The notes beneath the pieces are model-generated. The model was not told the DNA's origin, did not search any database, and worked only from the letters and a program-made list of their open reading frames with translations. A DNA stretch of 55,436 bases from WTAW01 sp964406575 (GTDB lineage: Bacteria; Acidobacteriota; Aminicenantia; Aminicenantales; Aminicenantaceae), in NCBI GenBank assembly GCA_964406575.1, contig CAYOSH010000026.1:1-55436 (forward strand), in the 5' to 3' direction. Position 1 is the first letter of the stretch. Each line of letters begins with the position of its first letter. The translations under genes were made by a program, and so were the position numbers. Positions 1 to 7,524 of the stretch are shown here, one piece after another.

Positions 1-75
1 TCAAAGGCCTCCCCCGATATGGAAAAATTTCATTTTATTTAAATAAATCCTAGTATTTCTATATGTTTTATGTTA

Positions 76-165
76 TCATAATAATTGTATGCTTGCTACA
101 CTGGCTGGGCAGGCAAACTCTCCTCCTATCCACCTCAACATTTAGATCCCCTTAAAACAGCCAGC
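76..165 (-). repeat. Intergenic structured element, copy 1, with 21-codon mini-ORF
   Basis: A 7-bp inverted repeat (CTGGCTG at 101-107, CAGCCAG at 158-164) encloses 50 nt. A second stem (GCTTGC 91-96 with GCAGGC 109-114) places the CTGGCTG strand in its loop, so a pseudoknot is possible. On the minus strand AAGGGG (148-153) lies 6 nt before an ATG at 141 that opens a 21-residue frame (MLRWIGG...CPAS...) ending at 76. The same arrangement recurs at 11412-11500. Function is unknown. It lies upstream of the DUF4097 gene but in the opposite reading sense. Confidence 0.45.
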
Positions 166-316
166 ATTTCTTCCCGAGAAAAAAATGAACCTTTTTAACC
201 AAAAAAACGTCATAACTAATAATACGCAGAGTTCTCTGTGTCAGTCATTTAAATTATTGACAGAGATACAGATATTAAACTATGACGCAAATACTTTCAA
301 ATCAAAGGAGGGACTG

Positions 317-1258
317 ATGAACATTTTATCCCAGAAAACGAGATTTTTTCTGGTCGTAGTCGGTGTCGCTGTATTGACCTCAACGGGAACTTCCCTGGGA
401 AATATTGAAGACACGATCAACAAATCATTCACTGTTGGGCCCGGCGGGATTTTACTGCTGGATACGGACAGAGGCTCGATCCAGGTCAAAGGACAAGAAG
501 GAAATCGTGTGGATATCGAGATTATCAGAGAGGCTAAAACATCAGACAGCACAAAAGCCAAAGAAATATTCGACTACCTGCAGTTCGATTTCAAACAGAA
601 TGGCAACGACGTGACCGTTCATGGGACCAAAACCACCAATTCGAGCAAAAATTTGAATAAACTGAACATCAAGTTCATCATATCTGTTCCGCAGAGCTAT
701 AATGTGGACCTCGGTACAAGCGGTGGCAGTATTTCTGTTGACGACCTTGAAGGCTCGGTGGATATCAGAACATCCGGGGGAAGCTTAGGCCTGGATAACA
801 TCAAGGGGCCTATGACAGGGGAGACTTCCGGAGGCAGCATCACCGTCGGCGAGATTCAGGGCAAGGTGAACGTGAACACATCAGGGGGAAGCATCCATAT
901 CGAAAACGCTCATGGAACAGTTAATGCACACACTTCCGGCGGAGGGATCACAGTCAACGAAGTAATGGGCACAATTCAAGCAGACACTTCGGGCGGCTCT
1001 GTAAAAGCGTATATCTCTAAGCAGCCAAATGGCGATTGCCGCTTGAAGACATCGGGCGGGAGCATCACCGTTTACCTCTTTGAAGATATCGCCGTCGATA
1101 TCGATGCAGGAACCAGCGGAGGCAGTATCCATTCAGAATTTCCTGTGACCATTCAGGGAAAAGTGAGCAATCAAGAGCTCAAAGCCAAGATCAACGGCGG
1201 GGGGCCGGGATTGTACCTCAACACTTCCGGGGGCAGTATCTACATCAAGAAAAAATAA
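317..1258 (+). CDS. DUF4097-family beta-strand repeat protein, exported
   Basis: The 313-residue product starts at ATG 317, chosen because AAAGGAGGG lies just upstream and a Sec signal (RFFLVVVGVAVLTSTGTSLG) follows; the longer in-frame frame from 185 has neither. From about residue 130 a short unit carrying TSGGS or TSGGG recurs nine times at roughly 20-residue spacing, each followed by a beta strand (SITV, SIHI, SIYI). This is the pattern of the DUF4097/DUF2807 putative adhesin-like beta-solenoid families, found in envelope proteins of unclear function. Residues 30-130 look like a non-repeat cap. The product is probably periplasmic or surface exposed; no membrane anchor is seen after the signal. 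No partner gene is adjacent. Confidence 0.85.
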   Translation: MNILSQKTRFFLVVVGVAVLTSTGTSLGNIEDTINKSFTVGPGGILLLDTDRGSIQVKGQEGNRVDIEIIREAKTSDSTKAKEIFDYLQFDFKQNGNDVTVHGTKTTNSSKNLNKLNIKFIISVPQSYNVDLGTSGGSISVDDLEGSVDIRTSGGSLGLDNIKGPMTGETSGGSITVGEIQGKVNVNTSGGSIHIENAHGTVNAHTSGGGITVNEVMGTIQADTSGGSVKAYISKQPNGDCRLKTSGGSITVYLFEDIAVDIDAGTSGGSIHSEFPVTIQGKVSNQELKAKINGGGPGLYLNTSGGSIYIKKK

Positions 1259-1292
1259 AATTAAGAAAATTGTTCCCATTATTGCAGGGATT

Positions 1293-1524
1293 GGCAGATT
1301 CTATGAATAATTCAGGTGAAAGATGGATTATTCACGAGTTGAGGTTGCTGTAGATGCGAGGCGTCGGCCCATGAAGACGTGGTCGTCCACTTCGAATGGG
1401 TCGCAACGAAGCAGATGCAGTAAGATCAACTCGCCTGGAAGGTAAAAGATGCTGACAATAAGATATTGAGTGTTTTTATGATTTAAAAGTGTCAGCAGAT
1501 TTTATGAATAATTCAGGTTAAAAG
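1293..1524. repeat. Fold-back element bracketed by direct repeats
   Basis: Two direct repeats sharing GCAGATT(C/T)TATGAATAATTCAGGT (1293-1322 and 1491-1524) bracket about 200 bp. Inside is a fold-back centred on 1384: GAGTTGA (1336-1342) faces TCAACTC (1426-1432), CCCAT faces ATGGG, and the tip is GTGG-TCGT-CCAC (1379-1390). Outer arms are imperfect, but the symmetry about one centre holds over 97 nt. No transposase frame is present. It could be a MITE or REP-type element or a structured RNA. A single end-like copy occurs at 5960-5987. Confidence 0.6.
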
Positions 1525-1994
1525 AGTGCCTTAATAAAATAGAAGGTCATAATTCCTGAAGTGATCAACTTCAGGAGCATTCCAAACATCACGCCCATAA
1601 ATACGCCCCAGCCCGCCTTAAGTGCTTGGCTTCCCTCCTTTCCCACTATCAATTCACCGGTGATTGCGCCGAGGAATGCGCCGATGATCATCCCGAAGGG
1701 AGGGAAGAAGACAATCCCCCCGAACAATCCGATGATCGCCCCCCAAAAACCCGCTCTGGAGGCACCGAATCTTTTAGCTCCCGCAGCCGGGACAACATAA
1801 TCGAGAGCAGTAACCACAAGGGTGATCACGGCCATTATGATGAGGAACTGCACACTGAAGGGCTCCCACCTCCTGGCGATAGAGAGGAGGATGAGTGCGA
1901 GAAAGCTGAAAGGAGGCCCTGCGATACCTGGAATGACGCAGCCAATAATCCCGATGAGCAGACAGATGACACCAAGAATAATAAGAACAATCAT
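1518..1994 (-). CDS. DUF456 family small membrane protein
   Basis: The 158-residue protein is almost entirely hydrophobic, with about four to five membrane segments. These include MIVLIILGVICLLIGIIGCV at the N-terminus, a segment around residues 48-70, and the glycine-rich stretch GFWGAIIGLFGGIVFFPPFG. The pattern PGIAGPP after the first helix and the glycine-rich second half match the DUF456 family, whose function is unknown. It begins 11 bp after the M28 peptidase gene on the same strand, so the two are probably co-transcribed. The Shine-Dalgarno site is weak (gagacc), consistent with translational coupling. The 3' end lies beside the direct repeat at 1491-1524. Confidence 0.8.
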   Translation of the reverse strand: MIVLIILGVICLLIGIIGCVIPGIAGPPFSFLALILLSIARRWEPFSVQFLIIMAVITLVVTALDYVVPAAGAKRFGASRAGFWGAIIGLFGGIVFFPPFGMIIGAFLGAITGELIVGKEGSQALKAGWGVFMGVMFGMLLKLITSGIMTFYFIKALF

Positions 1995-2005
1995 GATTGA
2001 GGTCT

Positions 2006-3457
2006 CTAATTATTCGCGTAATGGAATGATGCCATAAAATACAGGCGTGCCATATCCTCCATCACCTTTGGTGTGACAATATAGATGGAATCTTTCTCCG
2101 TGTGGATACTGAATCCTTGACCTCCCCTCGAAGAATTGGTGTAAGCGGGAATTCCTTTGGCCAGGAAAGGCGCATAATCGCTGTTTCCGCCCACCGGAGA
2201 GATCTCGCCTGCGCTTGTGTTGGGATTAATACCATACGTGTCGTTCACTTTCTGGATGAATGAATACAACTCCGGATAGGTCTTTCCTCCAGTCACACGG
2301 ATTCCGGTTCCCGCACCCGCAACATCGATGTTCACCATCATGAGAGGCTTCGACGGAAATTCGGGGAGATTGTTGGCCATCTGCTTGCTTCCGAGGAGAC
2401 CCAGCTCTTCCGCGCCAAAAAGGGCAAACACTATCGACCGTTTCGGCTTATTCTTGAGCTGAGAGAATGCATAGGCCAACTCCATCACGATCGTCGAGCC
2501 GCTGGCATTATCACTGGCTCCTGGATGGATCACAGGCCATGGCCCGAGGTGGTCCAGATGGGCCCCGAAAATCAAATACTCGTCCTTCAACACAGGATCA
2601 GAACCTTCGATCATTCCGACCACATTGTATGTTGTCGCCTTCGGATGATGAGCACCAATGGCGTTGATCATAGCCTTAACTCCCGTTGAGAAAGACAGAG
2701 GGTGTCCGTCCCGCAGCAAAGCACGCAAGCTCTGGAGATCATATCCTTTGGGTTTGAGGATCGCAGCGGCCACTTCATCGCCCACCATGACCATGGGCAA
2801 ACTTTCAACATAGACACCCGAGCCTGAAACTACGGCTCTGTTGATGAGGATCATCCCAGCCGCGCCATGTGCCTTGGCATTCAAGAGCTTCGGTGTACGC
2901 TCTGAGTACGCCGAAAAATCTTTCCCCTCGATCTGCGGCGTCCCAGGGACAGTGGCGACGATCTTGCCTTTCGCATCGATTCCTCTATAATCATCCCATC
3001 CAAGTTCGGGAGCCGTTAGCCCGAATCCCACAAAAACGATCTCTGCTTCCACCTGACCGAAACCACTGTAGAGTGTGGGGCAGAAATCTTTGTAGATGGT
3101 CATCTCCTTGGCGGTCGGCTTCGCTTCGCTCTCCTTCGGATCTGGCGGGAGGATAAGAGAAAGAAGAGTCTCTCTCATCTCGTTGTAGGCCACACTAAAA
3201 GGCTGAAGAAAATTATCGCCGTACACAGGTTTGAGCCCCCACTCTTTATACTTTGATCCCGCCCAGACGGCGGCACGATCATACCCCTCTGTGCCCGACA
3301 GGCGGCCTCCCATTTCGGGGGAAGTGAGCACGTTTATGATCTCGAAGATGTGCCCTCCCCTGATGGATTTCATGACATCCTCAACCTGATCCGCGCGTAC
3401 GGGGAGGAGAATCAGCACAAGAATAATTGCAAATAAGAAAAGACCCTTTTTATTCAT
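2006..3457 (-). CDS. M28-family zinc metallopeptidase with PA domain, secreted
   Basis: The 483-residue protein has a Sec signal (KKGLFLFAIILVLILLPVRA). A protease-associated (PA) domain spans about residues 120-240. The M28 catalytic domain follows with the expected metal ligands in order: HLDHLGPW, GASDNASGS (bridging Asp), EELGLLGS (general-base and ligand Glu pair), NIDVAG (Asp) and a late SIHTEKDS His. M28 enzymes are di-zinc aminopeptidases or carboxypeptidases acting on short peptides; the substrate cannot be assigned. All ligands are intact, so it should be active, in the periplasm or outside the cell. It is the first gene of a probable two-gene unit with the DUF456 gene. Confidence 0.9.
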   Translation of the reverse strand: MNKKGLFLFAIILVLILLPVRADQVEDVMKSIRGGHIFEIINVLTSPEMGGRLSGTEGYDRAAVWAGSKYKEWGLKPVYGDNFLQPFSVAYNEMRETLLSLILPPDPKESEAKPTAKEMTIYKDFCPTLYSGFGQVEAEIVFVGFGLTAPELGWDDYRGIDAKGKIVATVPGTPQIEGKDFSAYSERTPKLLNAKAHGAAGMILINRAVVSGSGVYVESLPMVMVGDEVAAAILKPKGYDLQSLRALLRDGHPLSFSTGVKAMINAIGAHHPKATTYNVVGMIEGSDPVLKDEYLIFGAHLDHLGPWPVIHPGASDNASGSTIVMELAYAFSQLKNKPKRSIVFALFGAEELGLLGSKQMANNLPEFPSKPLMMVNIDVAGAGTGIRVTGGKTYPELYSFIQKVNDTYGINPNTSAGEISPVGGNSDYAPFLAKGIPAYTNSSRGGQGFSIHTEKDSIYIVTPKVMEDMARLYFMASFHYANN

Positions 3458-3752
3458 TCGAAAATCTCCTTTCCGAATATCCCTTTATCCGTGACCTCGA
3501 TACTTTTCCGAGTCATTCAGCATAATCAAGAACCGGAAAAAATTCAAACAGAACATTCTAGTGACGTCTATATCACATTGCACAAGGCCGGCGCTATCAA
3601 GATTTTCAGCAACATTGCCAGCAGCGAACATCGGCACGATGAAAGTCTCCGACGGAAAGGTCTTGCAATCGATCTTCATTCAGTATTATCATTTATCGTT
3701 TTGGTAGAAGGATATCACCCTCAAGCTTCAAATATTTCTACGGGAGGTTTTT

Positions 3753-5807
3753 ATGAAAAAAATCACGATCACGCTTTTATTGACTATTTGTATCGCCATA
3801 TTTCTCCAAGCTGAGGAGAAAACGCGACGTCCGATGACAGTGGACGACGCTCTCAACATGGTCGATGTGGGAGACGCCCTGATCTCACCAGACGGCCAGT
3901 GGGCATTCTTCTCAAAGTCGGAATTAGACTGGAAGGAGAACAAGAGAAAATCGAAATATTTCATGATGCCGGCAGAGGGTGGAGAAGCCTTCCAATACAT
4001 CGGTGAGGATGGAGGAGGCTCATTCCAGTTCTCTCCAGACGGCAAATACTTCACTTTCAAACGACCGGTGGAAAAGAAAAACCAGCTTTTTCTCATGCGC
4101 ACTTCAGGAGGGGAAGCGCTTCAACTGACCCAACACAAAAGCAGCATCGGGTCCTACAATTGGTCACCCGATTCTTCAAAGATATATTTCGTCGCTCCTC
4201 AAATCCAGAGTAAAGAAGAGGAACAAGAGCACAAAGCCGGCAGCGATGTCATTTTCGTGGATGAGGGACCAAACGGGCAAAGAGAGGGAGAATGGCGACA
4301 CCTCTGGATGTTCGACCTGAACGAAAAAACAGAAACAAGCGTCATCGATGGAGACATCCTTGTCGGTGATTTCGACATCTCTCCCGATGGAAAAAACATC
4401 ATTTTTACCGCACGTTTTTCTAACCGCAGGAACGAGCAATACAAAAGCGAGATTTTTCTCTACAACACTGCCGATAAAAAAAGAATCCAGTTGACGAATA
4501 ACAACACCCCCGAAAGCTCTCTGTCTTGGGCCCCTGACGGCAAGAGTTTCGCCTTTATGGCTGCGAACGACAAAGAATGGCTCAACCGGAATGAGAAGAT
4601 CTTCATCATGGACCCTGGCAACAAAAAATATCGCCTGCTTTCCGGACTATTCGAGGGAGATATCCGGGGAATTTATTGGACACCAGATTCGAAAGCCATT
4701 CTTTTCAACGGCCACCAGCGGACAAACATCAATCTTTTCAAGATCGATGTGGCTACAGGAAACTTCAGACAGCTGACGAACATGACCGGCACACTCAGAG
4801 CCACCTCCTTTACCAAGGACAGGAGAAAGATGGTGTACATGTTTTCCGATTATGATTCACCCACAGATATCTTTAGCTCTGCAGTGGACACATTCAAACC
4901 AGTTCGTCTGACCGATGCCAATCCATGGATCGCAGAGGAAATACTTCTCGCTTCTATGAATGTGATCTGCTGGAACAGTGACAAGGATTTTGAGATAGAG
5001 GGCCTGCTTCACCTTCCGGCCGGTTATGCAAAAGGCACGCGCCTTCCGCTCATGCTAAACATCCATGGAGGACCGGCCGGTTGTTTCACGAACAGCTTCC
5101 GGGCCAGCTATCACATCTACGCAGGATTGGGATATGTTTCGCTCTCCCCCAATGTCCGGGGAAGCAGCGGCTACACAGACAAACTTCGCGAGGCGAATAC
5201 TGTCCAAGCTGGAGATGGTATCGGCAAAGGAGATTACCTGGATTTGATGAATGGGGTGAACCATCTGATCGAACAAGGATATATCGATCCAGACAGGATG
5301 GGGCTTCGGGGATGGAGCTACGGAGGCATCCTGGGCGGTTGGACAATAACACAGACGGACAGGTTCAAAGCCGCTTCGATCGGAGCGGGCGTTTACGATT
5401 GGTCATCGGAGTATGGACCGGGATTTAACCACGATGTGCACCTCTGGCACATCGGTGGAACCCCCTGGGATAATCCCGAGGCATGGCGGGAACAATCTGC
5501 CTACACCCACGTAAAAAATGTGACCACTCCAACACTTCTCATCCATGGCATGAATGATCCGACAGATACAGAAGCACAGAGTATGATATTCTTCACAGCT
5601 ATCAAGGATATCGGCAAAGCACCGGTCCGATATATCCGCGTTCCGCGCGAGCCTCACGGATTCAGAGAACCTCACCATCAACGCATACGGGACATCGAAG
5701 AGATCAAATGGATGCAGAAATATGTAATGGGCGTGGACTGGAAGCCCTGGGAACGGCCCAAAGAGAAGGAAGAAGGCAAAGACGAGGGTGAGAAGAAAGA
5801 GAAATAA
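3753..5807 (+). CDS. S9-family prolyl-oligopeptidase-like serine peptidase, exported
   Basis: The 684-residue product starts at ATG 3753, preceded by GGGAGG at 5-nt spacing. A Sec signal (ITITLLLTICIAIFLQAEE) is followed by a WD40-like/TolB-like beta-propeller (about residues 30-390, repeated SPDG, SPDS and APDG motifs). The C-terminal alpha/beta-hydrolase domain has the nucleophile in GWSYGG (Ser near residue 521), an Asp in the NDPTDTEAQ region (near 602) and a His in REPHGF (near 634). This is the dipeptidyl- or acylaminoacyl-peptidase architecture, in which the propeller limits access to small peptides. The tail is highly charged (Lys/Glu rich). It is monocistronic, and the neighbouring M28 gene is divergent. 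Confidence 0.92.
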   Translation: MKKITITLLLTICIAIFLQAEEKTRRPMTVDDALNMVDVGDALISPDGQWAFFSKSELDWKENKRKSKYFMMPAEGGEAFQYIGEDGGGSFQFSPDGKYFTFKRPVEKKNQLFLMRTSGGEALQLTQHKSSIGSYNWSPDSSKIYFVAPQIQSKEEEQEHKAGSDVIFVDEGPNGQREGEWRHLWMFDLNEKTETSVIDGDILVGDFDISPDGKNIIFTARFSNRRNEQYKSEIFLYNTADKKRIQLTNNNTPESSLSWAPDGKSFAFMAANDKEWLNRNEKIFIMDPGNKKYRLLSGLFEGDIRGIYWTPDSKAILFNGHQRTNINLFKIDVATGNFRQLTNMTGTLRATSFTKDRRKMVYMFSDYDSPTDIFSSAVDTFKPVRLTDANPWIAEEILLASMNVICWNSDKDFEIEGLLHLPAGYAKGTRLPLMLNIHGGPAGCFTNSFRASYHIYAGLGYVSLSPNVRGSSGYTDKLREANTVQAGDGIGKGDYLDLMNGVNHLIEQGYIDPDRMGLRGWSYGGILGGWTITQTDRFKAASIGAGVYDWSSEYGPGFNHDVHLWHIGGTPWDNPEAWREQSAYTHVKNVTTPTLLIHGMNDPTDTEAQSMIFFTAIKDIGKAPVRYIRVPREPHGFREPHHQRIRDIEEIKWMQKYVMGVDWKPWERPKEKEEGKDEGEKKEK

Positions 5808-6149
5808 ACGCTAGGCTCCTCATCCTCTCTCATCAGTTCCAGGTTTGTTTTCTATTTGCGTTGATACGCTAAATCTCCAAATCTGAAAATTTGATTTCCC
5901 CAATATCCTATTTCTATACTGTATTTTACCGGGATGAGTCGCAAGTTGAGTGGCGGGTCGGCAGCTTTTATGAATAATCCAGGTGAATCGAAGAATATGG
6001 AAGATATGTTACATGTTTATTGTCTAATGGATGAGAACGGAAAATGGAAAAAGAAAATTCCCTTAAAGATAGCCAAGAAGGCAACTTTTTTGCACGTGGT
6101 TACGTCTATATATATGAGAATTAACGATGAGAAAAATAAGGAGAATAAA
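5808..6149. other. Intergenic region with solo repeat end
   Basis: This gap of about 340 bp has no convincing gene. An in-frame upstream extension of the following small ORF (from 5934) crosses the repeat and lacks a Shine-Dalgarno site. At 5960-5987 it contains GGCAGCTTTTATGAATAATCC, closely related to the ends of the 1293-1524 element. No fold-back partner was found next to it. Confidence 0.5.
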
Positions 6150-6335
6150 ATGAAATTCATAGATAAATTGGCAATTTTTTTGGCCGCAGTTCTTATAACT
6201 TTTGTGGGCTTCAGTTTGATCGCTTCACCCTCTATTGACATGTTGAAACTCGGAAAAAAAGCGGGTTATGAGATCATCTCAAACGTACTCGCCAAGGAAG
6301 CAAGCGCTGTGGCTTCTCATAGGGCCAGCGTGTGA
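6150..6335 (+). CDS. Small hypothetical protein with one membrane segment (61 aa)
   Basis: The start is ATG 6150, with AAGGAGA about 6 nt upstream, rather than the longer frame from 5934. The product is MKFIDKLAIFLAAVLITFVG followed by a short region with FSLIASPSIDMLK and LAKEASAVASHRASV. The first 28 residues form one hydrophobic segment, a membrane anchor or signal peptide; an AxA-like ending is not clear. I do not recognise the family. A strong terminator lies less than 110 bp downstream, supporting a short independent transcript. Confidence 0.55.
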   Translation: MKFIDKLAIFLAAVLITFVGFSLIASPSIDMLKLGKKAGYEIISNVLAKEASAVASHRASV

Positions 6336-6370
6336 ATATAGATGAAGGGTAACGACCCTTTCAGGATGAG

Positions 6371-6390
6371 GGCCCGTCAATAGACGGGCC
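6371..6390 (+). other. Short perfect hairpin downstream of the small ORF
   Basis: GGCCCGTC-AATA-GACGGGCC is a perfect 8-bp stem with a 4-nt loop. It lacks a T tract of its own and sits 18 nt before the stronger terminator. It may act as a 3'-end stabiliser or as part of a double terminator. Confidence 0.6.
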
Positions 6391-6407
6391 AAAGACCTGC
6401 AAAAGAG

Positions 6408-6439
6408 AAAAGGGGCAGGCCATTAGGCCTGCTCCTTTT
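6408..6439. terminator. Bidirectional rho-independent terminator
   Basis: A 14-bp stem (AAAAGGGGCAGGCC / GGCCTGCTCCTTTT, one G-T pair) surrounds an ATTA loop. A-run and T-run on the two arms let it work on both strands. It lies between the small plus-strand ORF ending at 6335 and the minus-strand flavoprotein gene ending at 6467, so it serves convergent genes. Confidence 0.85.
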
Positions 6440-6466
6440 CACAATAAGAACTACAGGAAGCACAGT

Positions 6467-7405
6467 TCAACCTGTGTCTTTATGCCTGAGGTACTTGACG
6501 GCTTGCATCGCTGCCACACACCCTTCCCCAGCCGCTGAAACAATTTGCATGCCCCCACATGTGACATCTCCAGCTGCGAATACCCCCTCCAGATTCGTTC
6601 TTTGAAAACGGTCCACATCGACACATTGTTTATGGTCCAGTTGGATTCCGGATTTGCTGAGCTGAGCGGCCGAAGGGATTTCTCGAAAGATAAAAACTCC
6701 TGTCACCTCCAAATCCTGTGGAACTCCTTTCCTCTCAAATACGATAGACTCGACATGCCTTTCCCCTTTAATCTCATTGACCCGAGAATAGCCGTATACC
6801 GGGATATCCAGCTTTTCTATCTCCGAAAGTAGATCTGGAGCAACATTCACATCTTTCCCATCCCCAAGGATCCAGTGAACATCGCAACCCATCTGTTTTA
6901 AGGCGAGGACATCCTCTGCGGCCTCGTCTGAATTCCCTATGGCAGCAATAGTTCGCCCCCGGAAGAGAAGCCCGTCACACGTCGAGCAATAGCTCACGCC
7001 CATGCCGATCATTTTCTCCTCTCCAGGGATCATTCTCCCTGTAGGAACCGGTTTTCCGGAGGCGATGATCACAGCTTTTGCTTCGAACAGCGTATCACGC
7101 GTTGTCACATATTTTGGCTCCGAAGCCAGGCTAAAGACGATAGCTTCAGCATCTACAATTTCTGCGCCCACATGCAGGGCATGTTCCCTGAATTTTGTCA
7201 AAAGTTCTCTGCTTTCGATCGAAATGAAACCCGGATAGTTCTCCACTGTATAGCCGATTTTGAGCCGTGAGGATGCCCGGCCTTCAAGAACGATCGTGTC
7301 TCGTCCCGCTCTGGCACTATAAAGCGCCGCAGACAGGCCTGCAGCGCCCCCCCCTATGATCAATATTTCTGTAGATCTCGTTTTTATCTGGCTATTTTGT
7401 TCCAT
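6467..7405 (-). CDS. Thioredoxin-disulfide-reductase-like flavoprotein
   Basis: The 312-residue length is typical for low-molecular-weight TrxR. The FAD motif GGGAAG is at residues 18-23, the redox-active pair is Cys140/Cys143 in CSTCDG, and the C-terminal FAD contact is GVFAAGDV. These mark the family that transfers electrons from FAD to a CXXC partner. The NADPH-binding region is atypical: the usual GGGDSA is replaced by GNSDEA, and the HRR basic motif that grips the 2'-phosphate is replaced by a GDGKD stretch. The electron donor may therefore be something other than NADPH. GGAGG precedes the start at 5-nt spacing. No thioredoxin is adjacent; a thioredoxin-fold protein is encoded at 9855-10583. 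Confidence 0.85.
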   Translation of the reverse strand: MEQNSQIKTRSTEILIIGGGAAGLSAALYSARAGRDTIVLEGRASSRLKIGYTVENYPGFISIESRELLTKFREHALHVGAEIVDAEAIVFSLASEPKYVTTRDTLFEAKAVIIASGKPVPTGRMIPGEEKMIGMGVSYCSTCDGLLFRGRTIAAIGNSDEAAEDVLALKQMGCDVHWILGDGKDVNVAPDLLSEIEKLDIPVYGYSRVNEIKGERHVESIVFERKGVPQDLEVTGVFIFREIPSAAQLSKSGIQLDHKQCVDVDRFQRTNLEGVFAAGDVTCGGMQIVSAAGEGCVAAMQAVKYLRHKDTG

Positions 7406-7524
7406 TGTGACCTCCTGTCTTGATTACACTCCCTATTGGGGAATCCTGCTTTCCAAAATGAATCCTTTCAATTCAAACCATACACAGCGCAATAATTGTC
7501 TCCCGAAGCTATTGTCTATAATAT

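Noticed and set aside
76..165. Known riboswitch (c-di-GMP-I, ZTP, preQ1) at the two-copy element
   Set aside because: The conserved cores of these classes are not present; only isolated fragments such as TGGGCA agree.
1336..1432. Possible tRNA or integron attC site in the fold-back
   Set aside because: No acceptor/anticodon pattern is present, and the attC core sequences RYYYAAC and GTTRRRY do not sit at the ends.
3491..3814. ORF of 107 codons overlapping the S9 peptidase start
   Set aside because: It has no Shine-Dalgarno site, no recognisable motif and overlaps the well-supported S9 start and signal peptide.
5934..6149. Upstream extension of the 61-aa ORF
   Set aside because: It crosses the solo repeat end at 5960, lacks a Shine-Dalgarno site, and the ATG at 6150 has AAGGAGA before it.
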